Assembly (NCBI GenBank): GCA_006503475.1
Contig: RSEH01000288.1
Coordinates: forward strand, 1 to 56,329
DNA: 56,329 bases
Direction: 5' to 3'
Source of the DNA: Stentor roeselii
Lineage: Eukaryota > Ciliophora > Heterotrichea > Heterotrichida > Stentoridae
The position numbers and the translations under genes are program-made. Shown one piece after another: positions 29,282-38,964 of this stretch (position 1 is its first letter; the number at the start of each line of letters is the position of its first letter). The notes under the pieces are model-generated. The model was not told the DNA's origin and did no database searches. It worked only from the letters and a program-made list of their open reading frames with translations.

Positions 29282-29833
29282 ATGAGGCAACTCACGGAAG
29301 AGGAGACTAGAAACCTTTTTGCTAAGTTGGCCTTGTTCTTAGGGGAAAATTTGAAGTATTTGATTGATCGTGAAGATGAGGATCATGTTTTTAGACTGCA
29401 GGATCAGAAGATTTATTATATGAGTAAAAGTGTTCTTGATATTGCACAACTTGTCAGTCGTGAAGAACTTGTTTCTGCTGGAGTTTATGTTGGAAATTAT
29501 ACTAAGGCTGGAAAAGTTAAACTTTATATCACGGCTCTTCCGTTACTTGCTAAGTTTGCGAAGTATAAAGTTTGGGTTAAACCTGGAGGGGAGCAGGTAT
29601 TTTTATACGGTAACAACGTGCTAAAAACCCACGTCGCTAAAATGACGGAAAACGTTCCCCAATACCAAGGAGTAGTAATCTTCTCCATGAGCGACGTGCC
29701 CCTTGGCTTCGGAGTAGCAGCCCGGTCAACCGAGCAATCTTTAAAAATCCAACCTCACGACGTAGTAGTCTTCAACCAGGCCGACCTAGGAGAATACCTT
29801 CGAAGCGTTGAAGACAAGTCAGAGTTTAACTAG
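29282..29833 (+). CDS. NIP7: 60S ribosome biogenesis factor NIP7
   Basis: The 183-residue protein matches NIP7 over its whole length. The N-terminal domain has MRQLTEEETRNLFAKLALFLG, YYMSKSVLDIA and SAGVYVGNYTKAGKVKLYITAL. The C-terminal PUA domain (about 95-175) has VKPGGEQVFLYGNNVLKTHV, VVIFSMSDVPLGFGVAARST and VVVFNQADLGEYLR. NIP7 binds pre-60S particles and is needed for 27S pre-rRNA processing. The length is the usual one for the family. It shares a 21-nt divergent gap with the pantothenate-kinase-like gene and is followed after 32 nt by the EF-hand/C2 gene. Confidence 0.97.
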   Translation: MRQLTEEETRNLFAKLALFLGENLKYLIDREDEDHVFRLQDQKIYYMSKSVLDIAQLVSREELVSAGVYVGNYTKAGKVKLYITALPLLAKFAKYKVWVKPGGEQVFLYGNNVLKTHVAKMTENVPQYQGVVIFSMSDVPLGFGVAARSTEQSLKIQPHDVVVFNQADLGEYLRSVEDKSEFN

Positions 29834-29865
29834 ATGTCATTAAACCTCAAGTCTTCCTAGTATAA

Positions 29866-31185
29866 ATGAATGGCATGGACGACGAAGTCAGACAATCACG
29901 AGTTGAATCCTTAAAAAAGGTCTTCCGAGACATCGACACGAATCAAGACCGTCAGTTGTCATACGACGAGTTTTACAACTATTTGTCTAAAAAATCAGGA
30001 AAAAAGTTCAGCGACGAGCTTTTGAATGAAATTTTCAGAACTATTGACAGGGACAAGTCTTCAGTGGTTTCAATGGAAGAGTTCGTGAACGGCTTCAGTA
30101 AGGCCGAGGCTATTATTCAAGGACAGATAAAGAGACTCAAGGCGCAGATAAGTGAATCTAGTGAAAGTTACACGAAAACTCAAAGAAATTTGGTGGAAGC
30201 TAGAGCGAAACGGCTTCAAAATGTTCCAGAAAACAATTTGTATGTGATTATAAAGAAAGCAGAAGGACTTAAAGCTGGAGGTGTCACTGGCAACAAGGCA
30301 CCAATGGTTTGCATCACATGTGAAGGGAAAGAAGTTCATACGAACCCGATTCCGAATCCAACGAACCCTGAATGGAACCAGTCCTTTACTTTTCCGATTT
30401 CACAAGGGGATTGTGATGTGCTTATCGAGGTTTATGATTCAGAAAGAGGGAAAAAAACTCATCTTCTTGGAGAAGTCGCTGTTCCTTTAATGGCTTTGAA
30501 AAGTCAAGCACAGTATGACGACTATCTTGACTTGAAAAGCAGAGGAAATGAAAAAGTCCAGGGAAAAATACTTGTTTCTTTACAGTGGATTCATGATCTT
30601 CCTGCTTATTTGGAAAATTTGATGAAAGAACAGGAGGAAATTTTGAAAGAGGAAAAGGAACAATTGTTTCAGATGGATAATTATTTGAAAGAACTTAATC
30701 TTCCTACACAGGCCGACTCTGTCACTGCCTGGATTCGTGGAAGTGAAACAATTCAGAACTTCGAAAAGGCCTATTCAACGAAAACAACAGTTATCATAGA
30801 ACAAGCGATTGGCAAATCACTTAGTTTGCCAACGCTTACGAAAATCAGTGTTCATCTTTTCATGTTACTTGTGATTCTTAGTAATTTCTTAAGACCTGAC
30901 TTCTTCAATGTAACTTTCAAATAGCTCGTGATTGCTGTGGTTTCGCTTGTCATTTACTCAAATTTGAAAGAACTTGGAGTTTATTTCCGACTGGTCACTC
31001 TTGCGTTGATCGCTTCTCAAATTGTCGACACTTTTTGGATCTGGCATTATTGGGTAGGGTTTATTTAGAAATGGGTAAAGTTCGGAGTTTACTATGACTT
31101 GAACTTGCTGGTTAATGTCATCAACTTTGCTTTGAAGTTCGTTTTTGGAGCGATTTTTTACAAGTGTTCGATAGATTTAAGTTAG
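29866..31185 (+). CDS. EF-hand - C2 domain - multi-TM protein (three exons)
   Basis: Exons 29866-30909, 30925-31053 and 31069-31185 give 429 residues. Two EF-hands lie at about 20-85; the loops DTNQDRQLSYDE and DRDKSSVVSMEE have canonical calcium ligands. A coiled stretch is followed by a C2 domain at about 125-245 (LYVIIKKAEGLKAGG, NPTNPEWNQSFTF, LLGEVAVPL), then a charged linker. At the C-terminus there are about four hydrophobic segments, the last two revealed only by splicing (LVIAVVSLVIY, LVTLALIASQIVDTFWIW, NVINFALKFVFGAIFY). The plan (Ca2+ sensor, lipid-binding C2, membrane anchor) suggests calcium-controlled membrane contact or fusion, but I know no named family with this order. Confidence 0.88.
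30910..30924 (+). other. 15-nt intron
   Basis: GTAACTTTCAAATAG. Unspliced reading stops at its TAG; removal continues a hydrophobic segment in frame. Confidence 0.9.
31054..31068 (+). other. 15-nt intron
   Basis: GTAGGGTTTATTTAG. Unspliced reading stops at its TAG; removal joins CAT TAT TGG to AAA TGG in frame. Confidence 0.88.
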
Positions 31186-31643
31186 GATTATAAGTCTAAA
31201 TGTAATGAACAAGGTTTAGGGGGTTTTATTTTTATATGCACAGCGATTGTTTGAAGTGAAGTTAATGTTTGATGGAAAGTTGTGTATAGGTTGAAGGATT
31301 ATCGATATTTTGGAGATACTTGAAAACTCATGTCTTCGAAACAGTTGATGGCCAAAGGGAAAAATTGTGTCTGTGAAGCGGTCGAAGCTGATTGAACAGG
31401 CGGTGATGGTTAATTTCGAGTCTAATGATGTTTGGTTTCAATGTTTCTTCGAATTTAGAATGTCTTTCTATTGAACTGTACCGAGGAATGAAGTTAAGTC
31501 ATTTTGAGATAAACTCCCCAAAGCCACAAACCCTTTCTAATAAAAACCAATCTAATCCAAAATCCACAAATCTCTGAAAATTTCGACTCCATAAAAAACC
31601 CATAACCTTTCAATCCCATCAATCTATATCCATATTAAATAAT
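31186..31643. other. gap with a GC-richer unassigned patch
   Basis: Between two convergent genes. From about 31250 to 31500 the sequence is less AT-rich than other spacers and holds an open minus-strand frame of about 55 codons (about 31500 down to 31335) without an ATG. From 31520 on, the plus strand is C/A-rich. It could be gene debris or a non-coding RNA. Confidence 0.35.
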
Positions 31644-32681
31644 TCAAGAAGCCATCTTCAAATCCGGATTGAAAAAATAATTCCTATCCGCTTTCGAATT
31701 AAACCTCGACTTAAACTTTCTCGTTCCCCTAAAAATCTTCGGTCCTTCAACAGGACTTTCATTTTTCGGTTCCTCAATTTGATTATGTATCATTTTAATA
31801 GCAAGTCCTAAAATCGAGCAAACCAAAACAACTAAACTCGAAGTCAAACAACTGAACTTAAACCCTGTAGCAAGCCATGACCTTGCATGTTTCGAAATAA
31901 AGACCTGCAAGACAATACCACTTCCAGCGACTAAAGAAACAAGTGCTAATATTTTCGGTGAAATTTTTGACATGAGCTGTCGAAAGTGATGTCCGAGGAT
32001 CTTTCCAAAGATAGGTTCAAGTGTCGGTATCTTGCGAGTGATATCATTGATCCCCTGGCCTAGTCTGTTAGAAGTCCCAGTCCTAGACCCCGAACTGATA
32101 AGAACTGTTTTAGGCCGAACGACACGCGCTTGGTTTTGGTTGAAACTTAAAAGGTTTAAATCTTCTGCTGGCTTCACCTTTGAAATACTAAATTTTTGAG
32201 GCATTATTATTCGTACTAAAGGGTCTGGCATTATGTTGATTACTCCTTTCGTGTCGAGAAGTTTTGCCACTTTTGGGTTTAGGTCGTGGAACATTGAATA
32301 GGCCTCTTCTCTTGACATCTCCACCACGAATGGAAGGAAGATTCGGTGGATGTAAAGGGATATGTTTGGAACGTACCATAAGTGGCACAGGACGTCGAAG
32401 ATTGAAATTTCTAGGAAAAAACGCTGCAGGTGAATAGGAAGGAAGTTTATTAGACCTTTTTTGTGGAGTTTTGATAGATGGGTCAGGAAGAGAAGGATTA
32501 TTGAGCACAGCAGAAGGTGGAAGAGGGTCACTGTTAGTAGGCTGAATAGGCTAAGCTAGGTTTAGGTTACCAGAAGGGATAGGTAGAGGATTAGGATTGA
32601 TATCAGGAGGAGGTGGTCTAGTGATATTGATTCTAGAACTTGGTGAGTTTTATGCTTTAAGCCTTCGAGTAAGTCCAACAT
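31644..32681 (-). CDS. multi-pass membrane protein (two exons)
   Basis: Exons 32681-32571 and 32555-31644 give 340 residues starting MLDLLEGLKHKTHQ in a CTAAATAAAATG context. A long hydrophobic block at about 23-68 (two segments, with the splice inside the first) is followed by FLEISIFDVLCHLWYVPNI. A soluble middle carries SREEAYSMFHDLNPKVAKLL. Two more hydrophobic segments lie at about 240-305 (ILALVSLVAGSGIVLQVFI, SLVVLVCSILGLAIKMI), and the C-terminus is basic and Arg-rich. The design (paired hydrophobic hairpins) resembles reticulon- or tubule-type membrane shapers, but no motif proves this. The intron removes an in-frame TAA. Confidence 0.75.
32556..32570 (-). other. 15-nt intron
   Basis: Minus strand GTAACCTAAACCTAG. 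It carries TAA in frame; removal joins CTT CTG to CTT AGC within a hydrophobic segment. Confidence 0.88.
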
Positions 32682-32787
32682 TTTATTTAGGATGATTGTA
32701 AGCTAATTTAAAACTTAATTCAACTCCGTAAATCCCAGATATCAAAACCCCTAGAAATTTAAAAATACATCTCAAAAACTTAATAAA

Positions 32788-35700
32788 ATGTGTGATGCAG
32801 AGTCAATATCAAAAGGGTTACGCATTTCAAGTTCAATCCTTCTAATCCTTTCATTCCTCAACACTAAAAACCCATCATCCTTGAAGCGTGGTACATGGAT
32901 TTCTCTAATATCAGTGATAACCGGAGTGATAGCCTCAAACCCAAGCGAATTCATCTACCTTCTTCCATCATTAGCAGCAGGATTAGTCGTGGGTCTAATC
33001 CTTGGAAAGCTCGTTTCAATGAAAAACCTTCCAGTTTATTTGTCTCTGGGCTTTCTGCTAATCAGTTCATTCGTGACTTACACTTGTGTCTTGGTATTTT
33101 TTACTTTGCAGGAAAGTTCTTGGATTATCAGAGCGCCTTTCACTGTAGGATTATTTTTATCATGCCAGTCATCCTCAGGCTCTTTGGTGACTTTTGGAAA
33201 GTTGACAAAAGTTATTCCTTCTCGTCAGTTCTACGTCTTTGGATGGTTTAGACACATTTTAAACTTACTTATCTTCTCTGGGGTTATTTGTGTTCAAGTG
33301 ATTTATGAAAGTGACTTGATTTCAGATCAGCAGTTCTTGATCAGCCAATTGGCCTTGAGCATTCTTTTTGGACTTCATAGTAATTTGGCTGTGGGATTCT
33401 GTGATGTTTGCCTTTTGCTGCCTTTGATGAGTAGCTATATGGGTTTTGCAATTGCCGCACTAGGAATAATCAGCCTAGACAACCTCCTTATAATATCAGG
33501 TTCATTACTAGGAACTTCAAGCCTAATCCTCGGCTTCCGTCTAGCCAAGGTAATATACCGTAACCTAATCAGTGTGATGCTTTGCAGTTTCAGCCAAGGC
33601 ATATCCGAAGAAACAACCTATCCAAGTTTCAAAGCCTACGAAACCGTCTCGAGCCAAGAGTTAATAAAACAAGTAAAAATCAGTTCAAACATTTTAGTCG
33701 TTCCGGGTTACGGTGTAATAAAATCAGGTTGCGAGGGTAAAATCGTTGAGTTCTTCAACATTCTTCAAGGAACAGGCAAAAACATCATGATGTGCATCCA
33801 CCCAGTCGCCGGTCGTCTTCCAGGCCATCTTGATCTAGTCTTCCAAGAAGCAGGTCTCGACCCGAAGTTCATCCAATCAGTTGAAGAGTCCAACCAAAAA
33901 ATGAAAGAAACTGATTTAGTTATCACAATAGGCGCAAATGACATAATAAACCCAGGAGCTATCGATTATTCGAACTCAGCTCTTGGGGGATTCCCAGTCA
34001 TCCGAGTATGGGAAAGTAAAAGTTCAGTGATTTTCTTGCCTCGGCCTGACAGCCTTGGCTTCTGCAGGCAAAACTTAACTTTAAGTGAAAAGCCGAAGGT
34101 GAGGTTCATGTACGCTGATGCGAATATCTTGCTCATGGGCATGCTGCGAGAAGCGAAATCAAGAAAACATTCGCTTATCAGGTATAACCCGCTTGATGCT
34201 TCGAATGAACCGGAAGTCATTCAGATGATGGACTACCCGAGACCCTTCATGTCAATTGGCGTGCCCAAGGAAACTGAACATCTTGAAAAAAGAGTCGCGA
34301 TGACCCCTTCAATGGTTTCTAAATTTAGAATGCTCGGCTTTCGTGTTTATGTTCAGGCCGGCGCTGGTCGCGCCGCCGGTTTCTTTGACGAGGAATACGA
34401 AAAAAATGATGCACAAGTCGTTGATGAAGAAAGTGTCTGGGATAATGATGTTATTTTAAAGATACAGAAACCAAGTAATGAGGAATTCGAGTTATTGTCA
34501 TCTGTGAAACTGGTTGTTTCTTATGTTTACCCTTCAAAATGCTCTAATTTTCTAGATAAAATTTCGAAAAGATACCCTAAACTTACTTATATTGCTATGG
34601 ACCTCGTACCGAAAAGTAACAGGGGACAAAGTGTTGATTCAGTGAAACTCATGCAAAGTATTGAAGGGTATAGAGCGATTATTGAAGCTTTTATTGCTTT
34701 TGATAGGTCTCCTAAACCTATGATCACTGCTGCTGGAAAACTTCCACCTGCTCAAGTCGTTATTTTAGGAACTGACGTTGCAGGTATCTCAGCTGTGAGT
34801 TACTCTAAAAGTCTTGGATGCGTCACCAGCGCAGTCGACACCCGAAGTATCCACAAAGACGAAATAGAAAAACTTCATGCATCTTTCATTACTTCTAAAC
34901 CAGCAGCTGAAGGTGAAGACCCTAGAAAACTTTTCCATGAAACTTTGAAAACCACTTTAAAAAACTCAGATATCGTGATATGCACTTCACTTATTCATAA
35001 TTATGAAAAAATCGTTGATGATGTCTTAATCCATGAAATGAAACCTGGAAGTATTTTAGTTGATGTTTATGGAAATTTGTGTAGCAAGACTGTTAGAGAT
35101 AATCAAGTCGTTTCTAAGAATGGAGTAAAAATCTTGCATTTCTCGGACTTGACTTCGAGAATGGCTCCTCAAGCAAGTGAGTTTTACTCGACATGTCTTT
35201 ATAATATTTTCTTGGAGATTTATAATGGGGAACAGCTGAAAATGAATGAACTTGATGACCTTGTCGGGTCGATGATGGTTGTAAAGGAAGGAAGAATGCT
35301 TTGGTACAGTCGTCCTCCAGTCTCTCCAATCACGGCTTTAGTCCACACAGGAAAAATCGCTTTTCGACTTTCCTTTCCTCCTGAGCAAGACACGAGCGAG
35401 AGTTTTTGGAGAAAACTCGACTTTTTATGGATTTCTGCAGCTTTAGCAGCTTATATCATCACTTTTTCTTTTATCAGCTCTTTTCATAAGGACTGGGATA
35501 TTATCATGGAAAACTTTTTAGTGCTTGTTTTGGCTTTGATTATTGGGTGGATTATTTTTAGAAATACTTCAACTATTTATTATGCGAATCTTATTGCCAG
35601 GGCTGTTGGAGTCACTGGAATTGTACTTGCTGTCGCTTTTCGATACTGGAAAAATTTAGATGTTTTTGGAGTTGTTGTCGCTTCTTCGCTTACTTTTGGA

Positions 35701-35793
35701 TTTGCTTTTAGTTTTTGCTTTGTTTTTGGAATTGCATTCAAGACTTGTGAGCAGTACAAGGAAGTAACGAAAAAGGTTTTAAAGATAGGATAG
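32788..35793 (+). CDS. proton-translocating NAD(P) transhydrogenase, permuted protist domain order
   Basis: The 1001-residue single chain runs dIIb-dIII-dI-dIIa, the order known from Entamoeba and Eimeria and not the animal dI-dII-dIII order. Membrane segments (1-270) include GSLVTFGKL. The NADP(H) domain III (about 285-455) has VVPGYGVIKSGC, IHPVAGRLPGH and ITIGANDIINPGA. The NAD(H) domain I (about 480-860) has SIGVPKETEHLEKRVAMTP, AAGKLPPAQVVILG, DTRSIHKDEIEKL and the R-Q-D-like loop RGQSVD. The last membrane segments are at 870-1001. It couples proton flow to NADPH formation, normally in mitochondria. Unusual points: the NAD-binding GAGVAG is GTDVAG, the first Arg of the RQD loop is Lys, and the K-R-S NADP loop is altered. 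The N-terminus is not an obvious mitochondrial presequence. Confidence 0.93.
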   Translation: MCDAESISKGLRISSSILLILSFLNTKNPSSLKRGTWISLISVITGVIASNPSEFIYLLPSLAAGLVVGLILGKLVSMKNLPVYLSLGFLLISSFVTYTCVLVFFTLQESSWIIRAPFTVGLFLSCQSSSGSLVTFGKLTKVIPSRQFYVFGWFRHILNLLIFSGVICVQVIYESDLISDQQFLISQLALSILFGLHSNLAVGFCDVCLLLPLMSSYMGFAIAALGIISLDNLLIISGSLLGTSSLILGFRLAKVIYRNLISVMLCSFSQGISEETTYPSFKAYETVSSQELIKQVKISSNILVVPGYGVIKSGCEGKIVEFFNILQGTGKNIMMCIHPVAGRLPGHLDLVFQEAGLDPKFIQSVEESNQKMKETDLVITIGANDIINPGAIDYSNSALGGFPVIRVWESKSSVIFLPRPDSLGFCRQNLTLSEKPKVRFMYADANILLMGMLREAKSRKHSLIRYNPLDASNEPEVIQMMDYPRPFMSIGVPKETEHLEKRVAMTPSMVSKFRMLGFRVYVQAGAGRAAGFFDEEYEKNDAQVVDEESVWDNDVILKIQKPSNEEFELLSSVKLVVSYVYPSKCSNFLDKISKRYPKLTYIAMDLVPKSNRGQSVDSVKLMQSIEGYRAIIEAFIAFDRSPKPMITAAGKLPPAQVVILGTDVAGISAVSYSKSLGCVTSAVDTRSIHKDEIEKLHASFITSKPAAEGEDPRKLFHETLKTTLKNSDIVICTSLIHNYEKIVDDVLIHEMKPGSILVDVYGNLCSKTVRDNQVVSKNGVKILHFSDLTSRMAPQASEFYSTCLYNIFLEIYNGEQLKMNELDDLVGSMMVVKEGRMLWYSRPPVSPITALVHTGKIAFRLSFPPEQDTSESFWRKLDFLWISAALAAYIITFSFISSFHKDWDIIMENFLVLVLALIIGWIIFRNTSTIYYANLIARAVGVTGIVLAVAFRYWKNLDVFGVVVASSLTFGFAFSFCFVFGIAFKTCEQYKEVTKKVLKIG

Positions 35794-36681
35794 TTTATGA
35801 TAATTGAAGTGAGGAGGTTTTTAGAAAGGGGTTAATTGGAGATAGTAGAGAGGGATGAGATGTTGATCAATATTTTTTTAAGGGTTATGAATCTTTTGAT
35901 AAGAAACATAATTTTTAAGTAAATGAATTGATTCAATTATTTCACTGATTTTTTAAGTTATAACTATTTTATATGATGATTATATCTTCAGTTCTTTAGT
36001 AGTTTTATCCTTAGAAATTCTTTATCAATGTTGAATTATGGCGAAAATGATGATTTAAATATTTCGAGAATACCAGAATGCTTTATATGAATTTCTCCAA
36101 AGCTGTGTAAATGTATTTACTTTAGAATCAAGAAAATAGATAAAGAATAGAAATCTTAAACCAATTTAATTCTTACTCTAAAATATTTTGAAATTTCTTG
36201 AAGTTAAGTTTATTTGAGAGAATTTCTCAAAGAAGCTACTCTGCAAACCCAATCTAATTTGAAATACTAATCTCCCATTAACTATTAGAGGAGGTAATTT
36301 GTGATTCATCATTAAAGAGTTAACTTTTCTTTTCGAGTAGTAAAAGAGAATAAAATCATCAAAGTAGATTTCAATTACTTTATTTCATCCAAAATTTTTC
36401 AGTTAAAAAATGAAAGATATTAATTAAGATATATCATGCAAATTCTCACTGCATGAATATTCATCTAAAAAAATACATAATTCATAAAAAATCAAACCTT
36501 ATATACCAATCTTCAAACCTGATCAGAAAGTAATTCTAAATTTAAAAAAATCTTGTAATCCAATCCAACCCATCTCTTCAACTCCGGTACTTTAAAACCA
36601 TCTCCATACAATCAAACCCACAAAACAACCCTCCCAGTCAAAAAAAAAACTCCACCAAAAAAAAATCTTTCATTCCTTATA
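35794..36681. other. AT-rich gap ending in a C/A-rich leader
   Basis: About 890 bases between two plus-strand genes. The centre is very AT-rich with stops in all frames and no repeat I can define. The last ~150 bases before the ATG at 36682 are G-poor and C/A-rich, as before other genes here. Confidence 0.45.
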
Positions 36682-37302
36682 ATGGAAACTAAAATCGTTC
36701 CTTTAAATCCCCTTCCAGACCACCCAAAGTACCTAAGACTTCCAAGTCTCTCCAGAAGTCTAGTTCACTCAATCCTTCCAAAAGACTGCCAAGCAATGTA
36801 CAACAAGCCATCAATTTTTTCAATATCAATAAAATCCCACTCCCCAGAAGGTCCTCCTAAGCTTTCAACCCGTTCAAGAAAGCCAGCGAAAGCAGTAATA
36901 AGCCTAATGCAGAAGCCTTTGATGGTAAGGCCGAATTCGCCTTCTTACATATACAAGAAAATGTTTTTAACGAAAGAAGAGCCAGCGCCAGTGAAGCCAA
37001 AGTACTACAAGTCAAACAGGACCTCGAAGAAGGACTTTGAGCATAAAACGAGTTATTTCTGTGAAATAAGCACAGCTGACCCCAGAGGGTCAGCCACTCC
37101 TCATCCTGACCATCCTGGGGTCAGTTCTTTTGCGATGACTTTGAACAGTGTGAAGCAAGCGGGTCCGAATATCAAAAGATACTATCGGAGCGGAGAGGCC
37201 TCGAAAAGAACTCTTATGAAAAATATTAGTGAAGCTAGGTCGAGTCAGGAGTCCAGTACTGAAAGTTTGAATTATTTTCATATGAAGCAAGTTTCTGTTT
37301 AG
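36682..37302 (+). CDS. uncharacterised basic protein, 206 aa
   Basis: The 206-residue protein is basic, rich in Ser, Pro and Lys, and probably largely disordered. Short segments such as KPLMVRPNSPSYIYKKMF and KPKYYKSNRTSKKDF recall microtubule-associated or inner-microtubule ciliary proteins in composition only. No domain is recognised. Codon use and G/C content look like a real gene, with an abrupt change at the ATG (CCTTATAATGG). The reading frame contains three mutually complementary GC-rich words at 37076-37124 (CTGACCCCAG, GGGTCAG, CTGGGGTCAG) that could form alternative hairpins in the mRNA. Confidence 0.65.
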   Translation: METKIVPLNPLPDHPKYLRLPSLSRSLVHSILPKDCQAMYNKPSIFSISIKSHSPEGPPKLSTRSRKPAKAVISLMQKPLMVRPNSPSYIYKKMFLTKEEPAPVKPKYYKSNRTSKKDFEHKTSYFCEISTADPRGSATPHPDHPGVSSFAMTLNSVKQAGPNIKRYYRSGEASKRTLMKNISEARSSQESSTESLNYFHMKQVSV

Positions 37303-37493
37303 TATAATATGAGTTGAGGAGATTAATGAGGTAATGGTTTTTTTTTTCATGATTTTATTTTGAAAGAATTTGAGAAAATTTGTATTTTAATGGAAGGGTT
37401 TTTTTTATCATTTGATGGGATTTTTTGTGTTGTTTTGAAATTAGTGGAAAATTGAAGTGCATGATTAAGTCAAATTATTATAATATTATTTTA

Positions 37494-37988
37494 TTATTTG
37501 CACTTAAGTTTATGCTCTTCTTTTAAATGTCGGGTTAAATTAGCTTTTCTGAACTGTTGCCCAGTTTTTGAAATGCTGAACATTTTCCCTTTAACAGTCT
37601 TGCTAAACTCATTAACAACTTGCTTTTCCTCTAAAACTTCTTTTTTAGCAACTAGGTCAAAATCTTCGAGACTTTTCATGTTTTTCTTGACTCTTTTTCG
37701 AAAAACGTTTTCTGAATTCTTTCGAAGTTCAGGAACACTTGAAATCTTTTCCATTAAAACCTGATACTTGCGTTCTTGAAGATTTTTTCTCTTGACTTGA
37801 AGCGTTTTCGAGTATCCAGAATGATCAAAAAGTTTCACAGACCTTTCAAATCCAACACGAGAAGTAAGTGCTAAAAACTTATTTTTTTTCTCAGTTTTCA
37901 ACGTCCCAAGCTTTAAATTTAAAATAGAGTTGATAGGTTCAGCCTTTTCCCATTTTCTCAAAAGTGAACTATGCGATTTTTGTTTCAT
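37494..37988 (-). CDS. uncharacterised small basic protein, 164 aa
   Basis: The 164-residue, strongly basic helical protein starts MKQKSHSSLLRKWEK in a TATTATAAAATG context. It contains many K/R/E residues (VFRKRVKKNMKSLEDFDLVAKKEVLEEKQ) and ends KANLTRHLKEEHKLKCK. No zinc finger, signal peptide or membrane segment is seen. It converges on the basic 206-aa gene, with 191 nt of AT-rich sequence between the stops. No family is recognised. Confidence 0.6.
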   Translation of the reverse strand: MKQKSHSSLLRKWEKAEPINSILNLKLGTLKTEKKNKFLALTSRVGFERSVKLFDHSGYSKTLQVKRKNLQERKYQVLMEKISSVPELRKNSENVFRKRVKKNMKSLEDFDLVAKKEVLEEKQVVNEFSKTVKGKMFSISKTGQQFRKANLTRHLKEEHKLKCK

Positions 37989-38071
37989 TTTATAATATGA
38001 GATGATTCATGATAAAAAATACGATTTCCTATTCTTTAATTTTTTCATTTATTTAAGCCTCTAACTATTAA

Positions 38072-38914
38072 CTACTGATTAACTTTCAACCTAAGTCCAA
38101 ACTGCGCGACGCTGTTATCAAGTAAGTTGAACTGAGAAGCAGTCACAAGTGTTAACAACGAGTTAAGCCTTGCCCTTAAACTGACTCCAAGAGTGGCTTC
38201 ATTGTCGAACCTGACCTTAACAACACGATCATTTTCAGGGACATGTTGAAGTCCAAGCTTCAGACGGGTCTGGTCTCCAGCTCTTGCAAGAACAAGTCCT
38301 AACTTGTTAGAATCACTTAAATTGTAAAGACCTGTCAAGCTCACTTCCCCAAGGCGGTAGTTTTCCTTGTCAAGGCTCACATGTCTGAGAACTGCTTGGA
38401 ATTTCTTCGAGTTCCACCAAAGAGCCGCGTTGTAACTCGTCAGTCGCGCAGAGGAAGGGTCTAAGGCAAGGTCGAGACCTGCACCTTTGTCGTCTTGGAA
38501 CTTGAATGTGGAAGAGAGCTTTAATAGAGAACTTTCAGTCAGTGATAATTTTGACTTGATCAGCTTGTGAGAGTGTTCTGCGGAAAGAGTGTATTTTAAG
38601 CTTTTTGTATTTGATTCTACCTCTGCTTTCAATTTCACGTCTTTTAGCTTCTCGGGAGTCACTTCGATTGTTGTCTTGTAAGTGTTTGAACTTTGAAGGT
38701 CTTCTTTTACTGAGAATTGAGAAGACTTGTATTGGAAATATGCTGAAGCGGATGTGGACTTGTCGTTCTGAACTTTTAGCGAGGACTTTATGTTTAGGCC
38801 TTGGGGAAGTTTGGAGTAGATTGAAAAGGCGGTGGCTTGGCTGAAGCAGAAACCTTTTTTGAATAAGTCGTCTGCTTGCTTTGATAGGTTTGAGTAACTT
38901 TCAAGGCCAGCCAT
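38072..38914 (-). CDS. mitochondrial porin, VDAC (Porin_3) family
   Basis: The 280-residue length is typical for VDAC (about 280). The N-terminal helix region SKQADDLFKKGFCFSQA matches the conserved D-L-x-K-x-(F/Y) start of eukaryotic porins. The rest alternates short amphipathic beta strands (NIKSSLKVQNDKSTSASAYFQYKSS, LDLALDPSSARLTSYNAALWW, LRARLNSLLTLVTASQFNLL). The final strand FGLRLKVNQ fits the beta-signal at the C-terminus. It would form the outer-membrane metabolite channel of mitochondria. Divergence is strong, as usual for protist VDACs, so the fold is more certain than channel selectivity. It starts in CTTATAAATGGC. Confidence 0.85.
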   Translation of the reverse strand: MAGLESYSNLSKQADDLFKKGFCFSQATAFSIYSKLPQGLNIKSSLKVQNDKSTSASAYFQYKSSQFSVKEDLQSSNTYKTTIEVTPEKLKDVKLKAEVESNTKSLKYTLSAEHSHKLIKSKLSLTESSLLKLSSTFKFQDDKGAGLDLALDPSSARLTSYNAALWWNSKKFQAVLRHVSLDKENYRLGEVSLTGLYNLSDSNKLGLVLARAGDQTRLKLGLQHVPENDRVVKVRFDNEATLGVSLRARLNSLLTLVTASQFNLLDNSVAQFGLRLKVNQ

Positions 38915-38964
38915 TTATAAGATGATTGGGATTTTGGTTAGATGGGGTTTGGATTAGTTTAATT

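Noticed and set aside
31345-31395. C/D snoRNA-like boxes (TTGATGG ... CTGA)
   Set aside because: The C box is imperfect, there is no terminal stem, and such short words are expected by chance.
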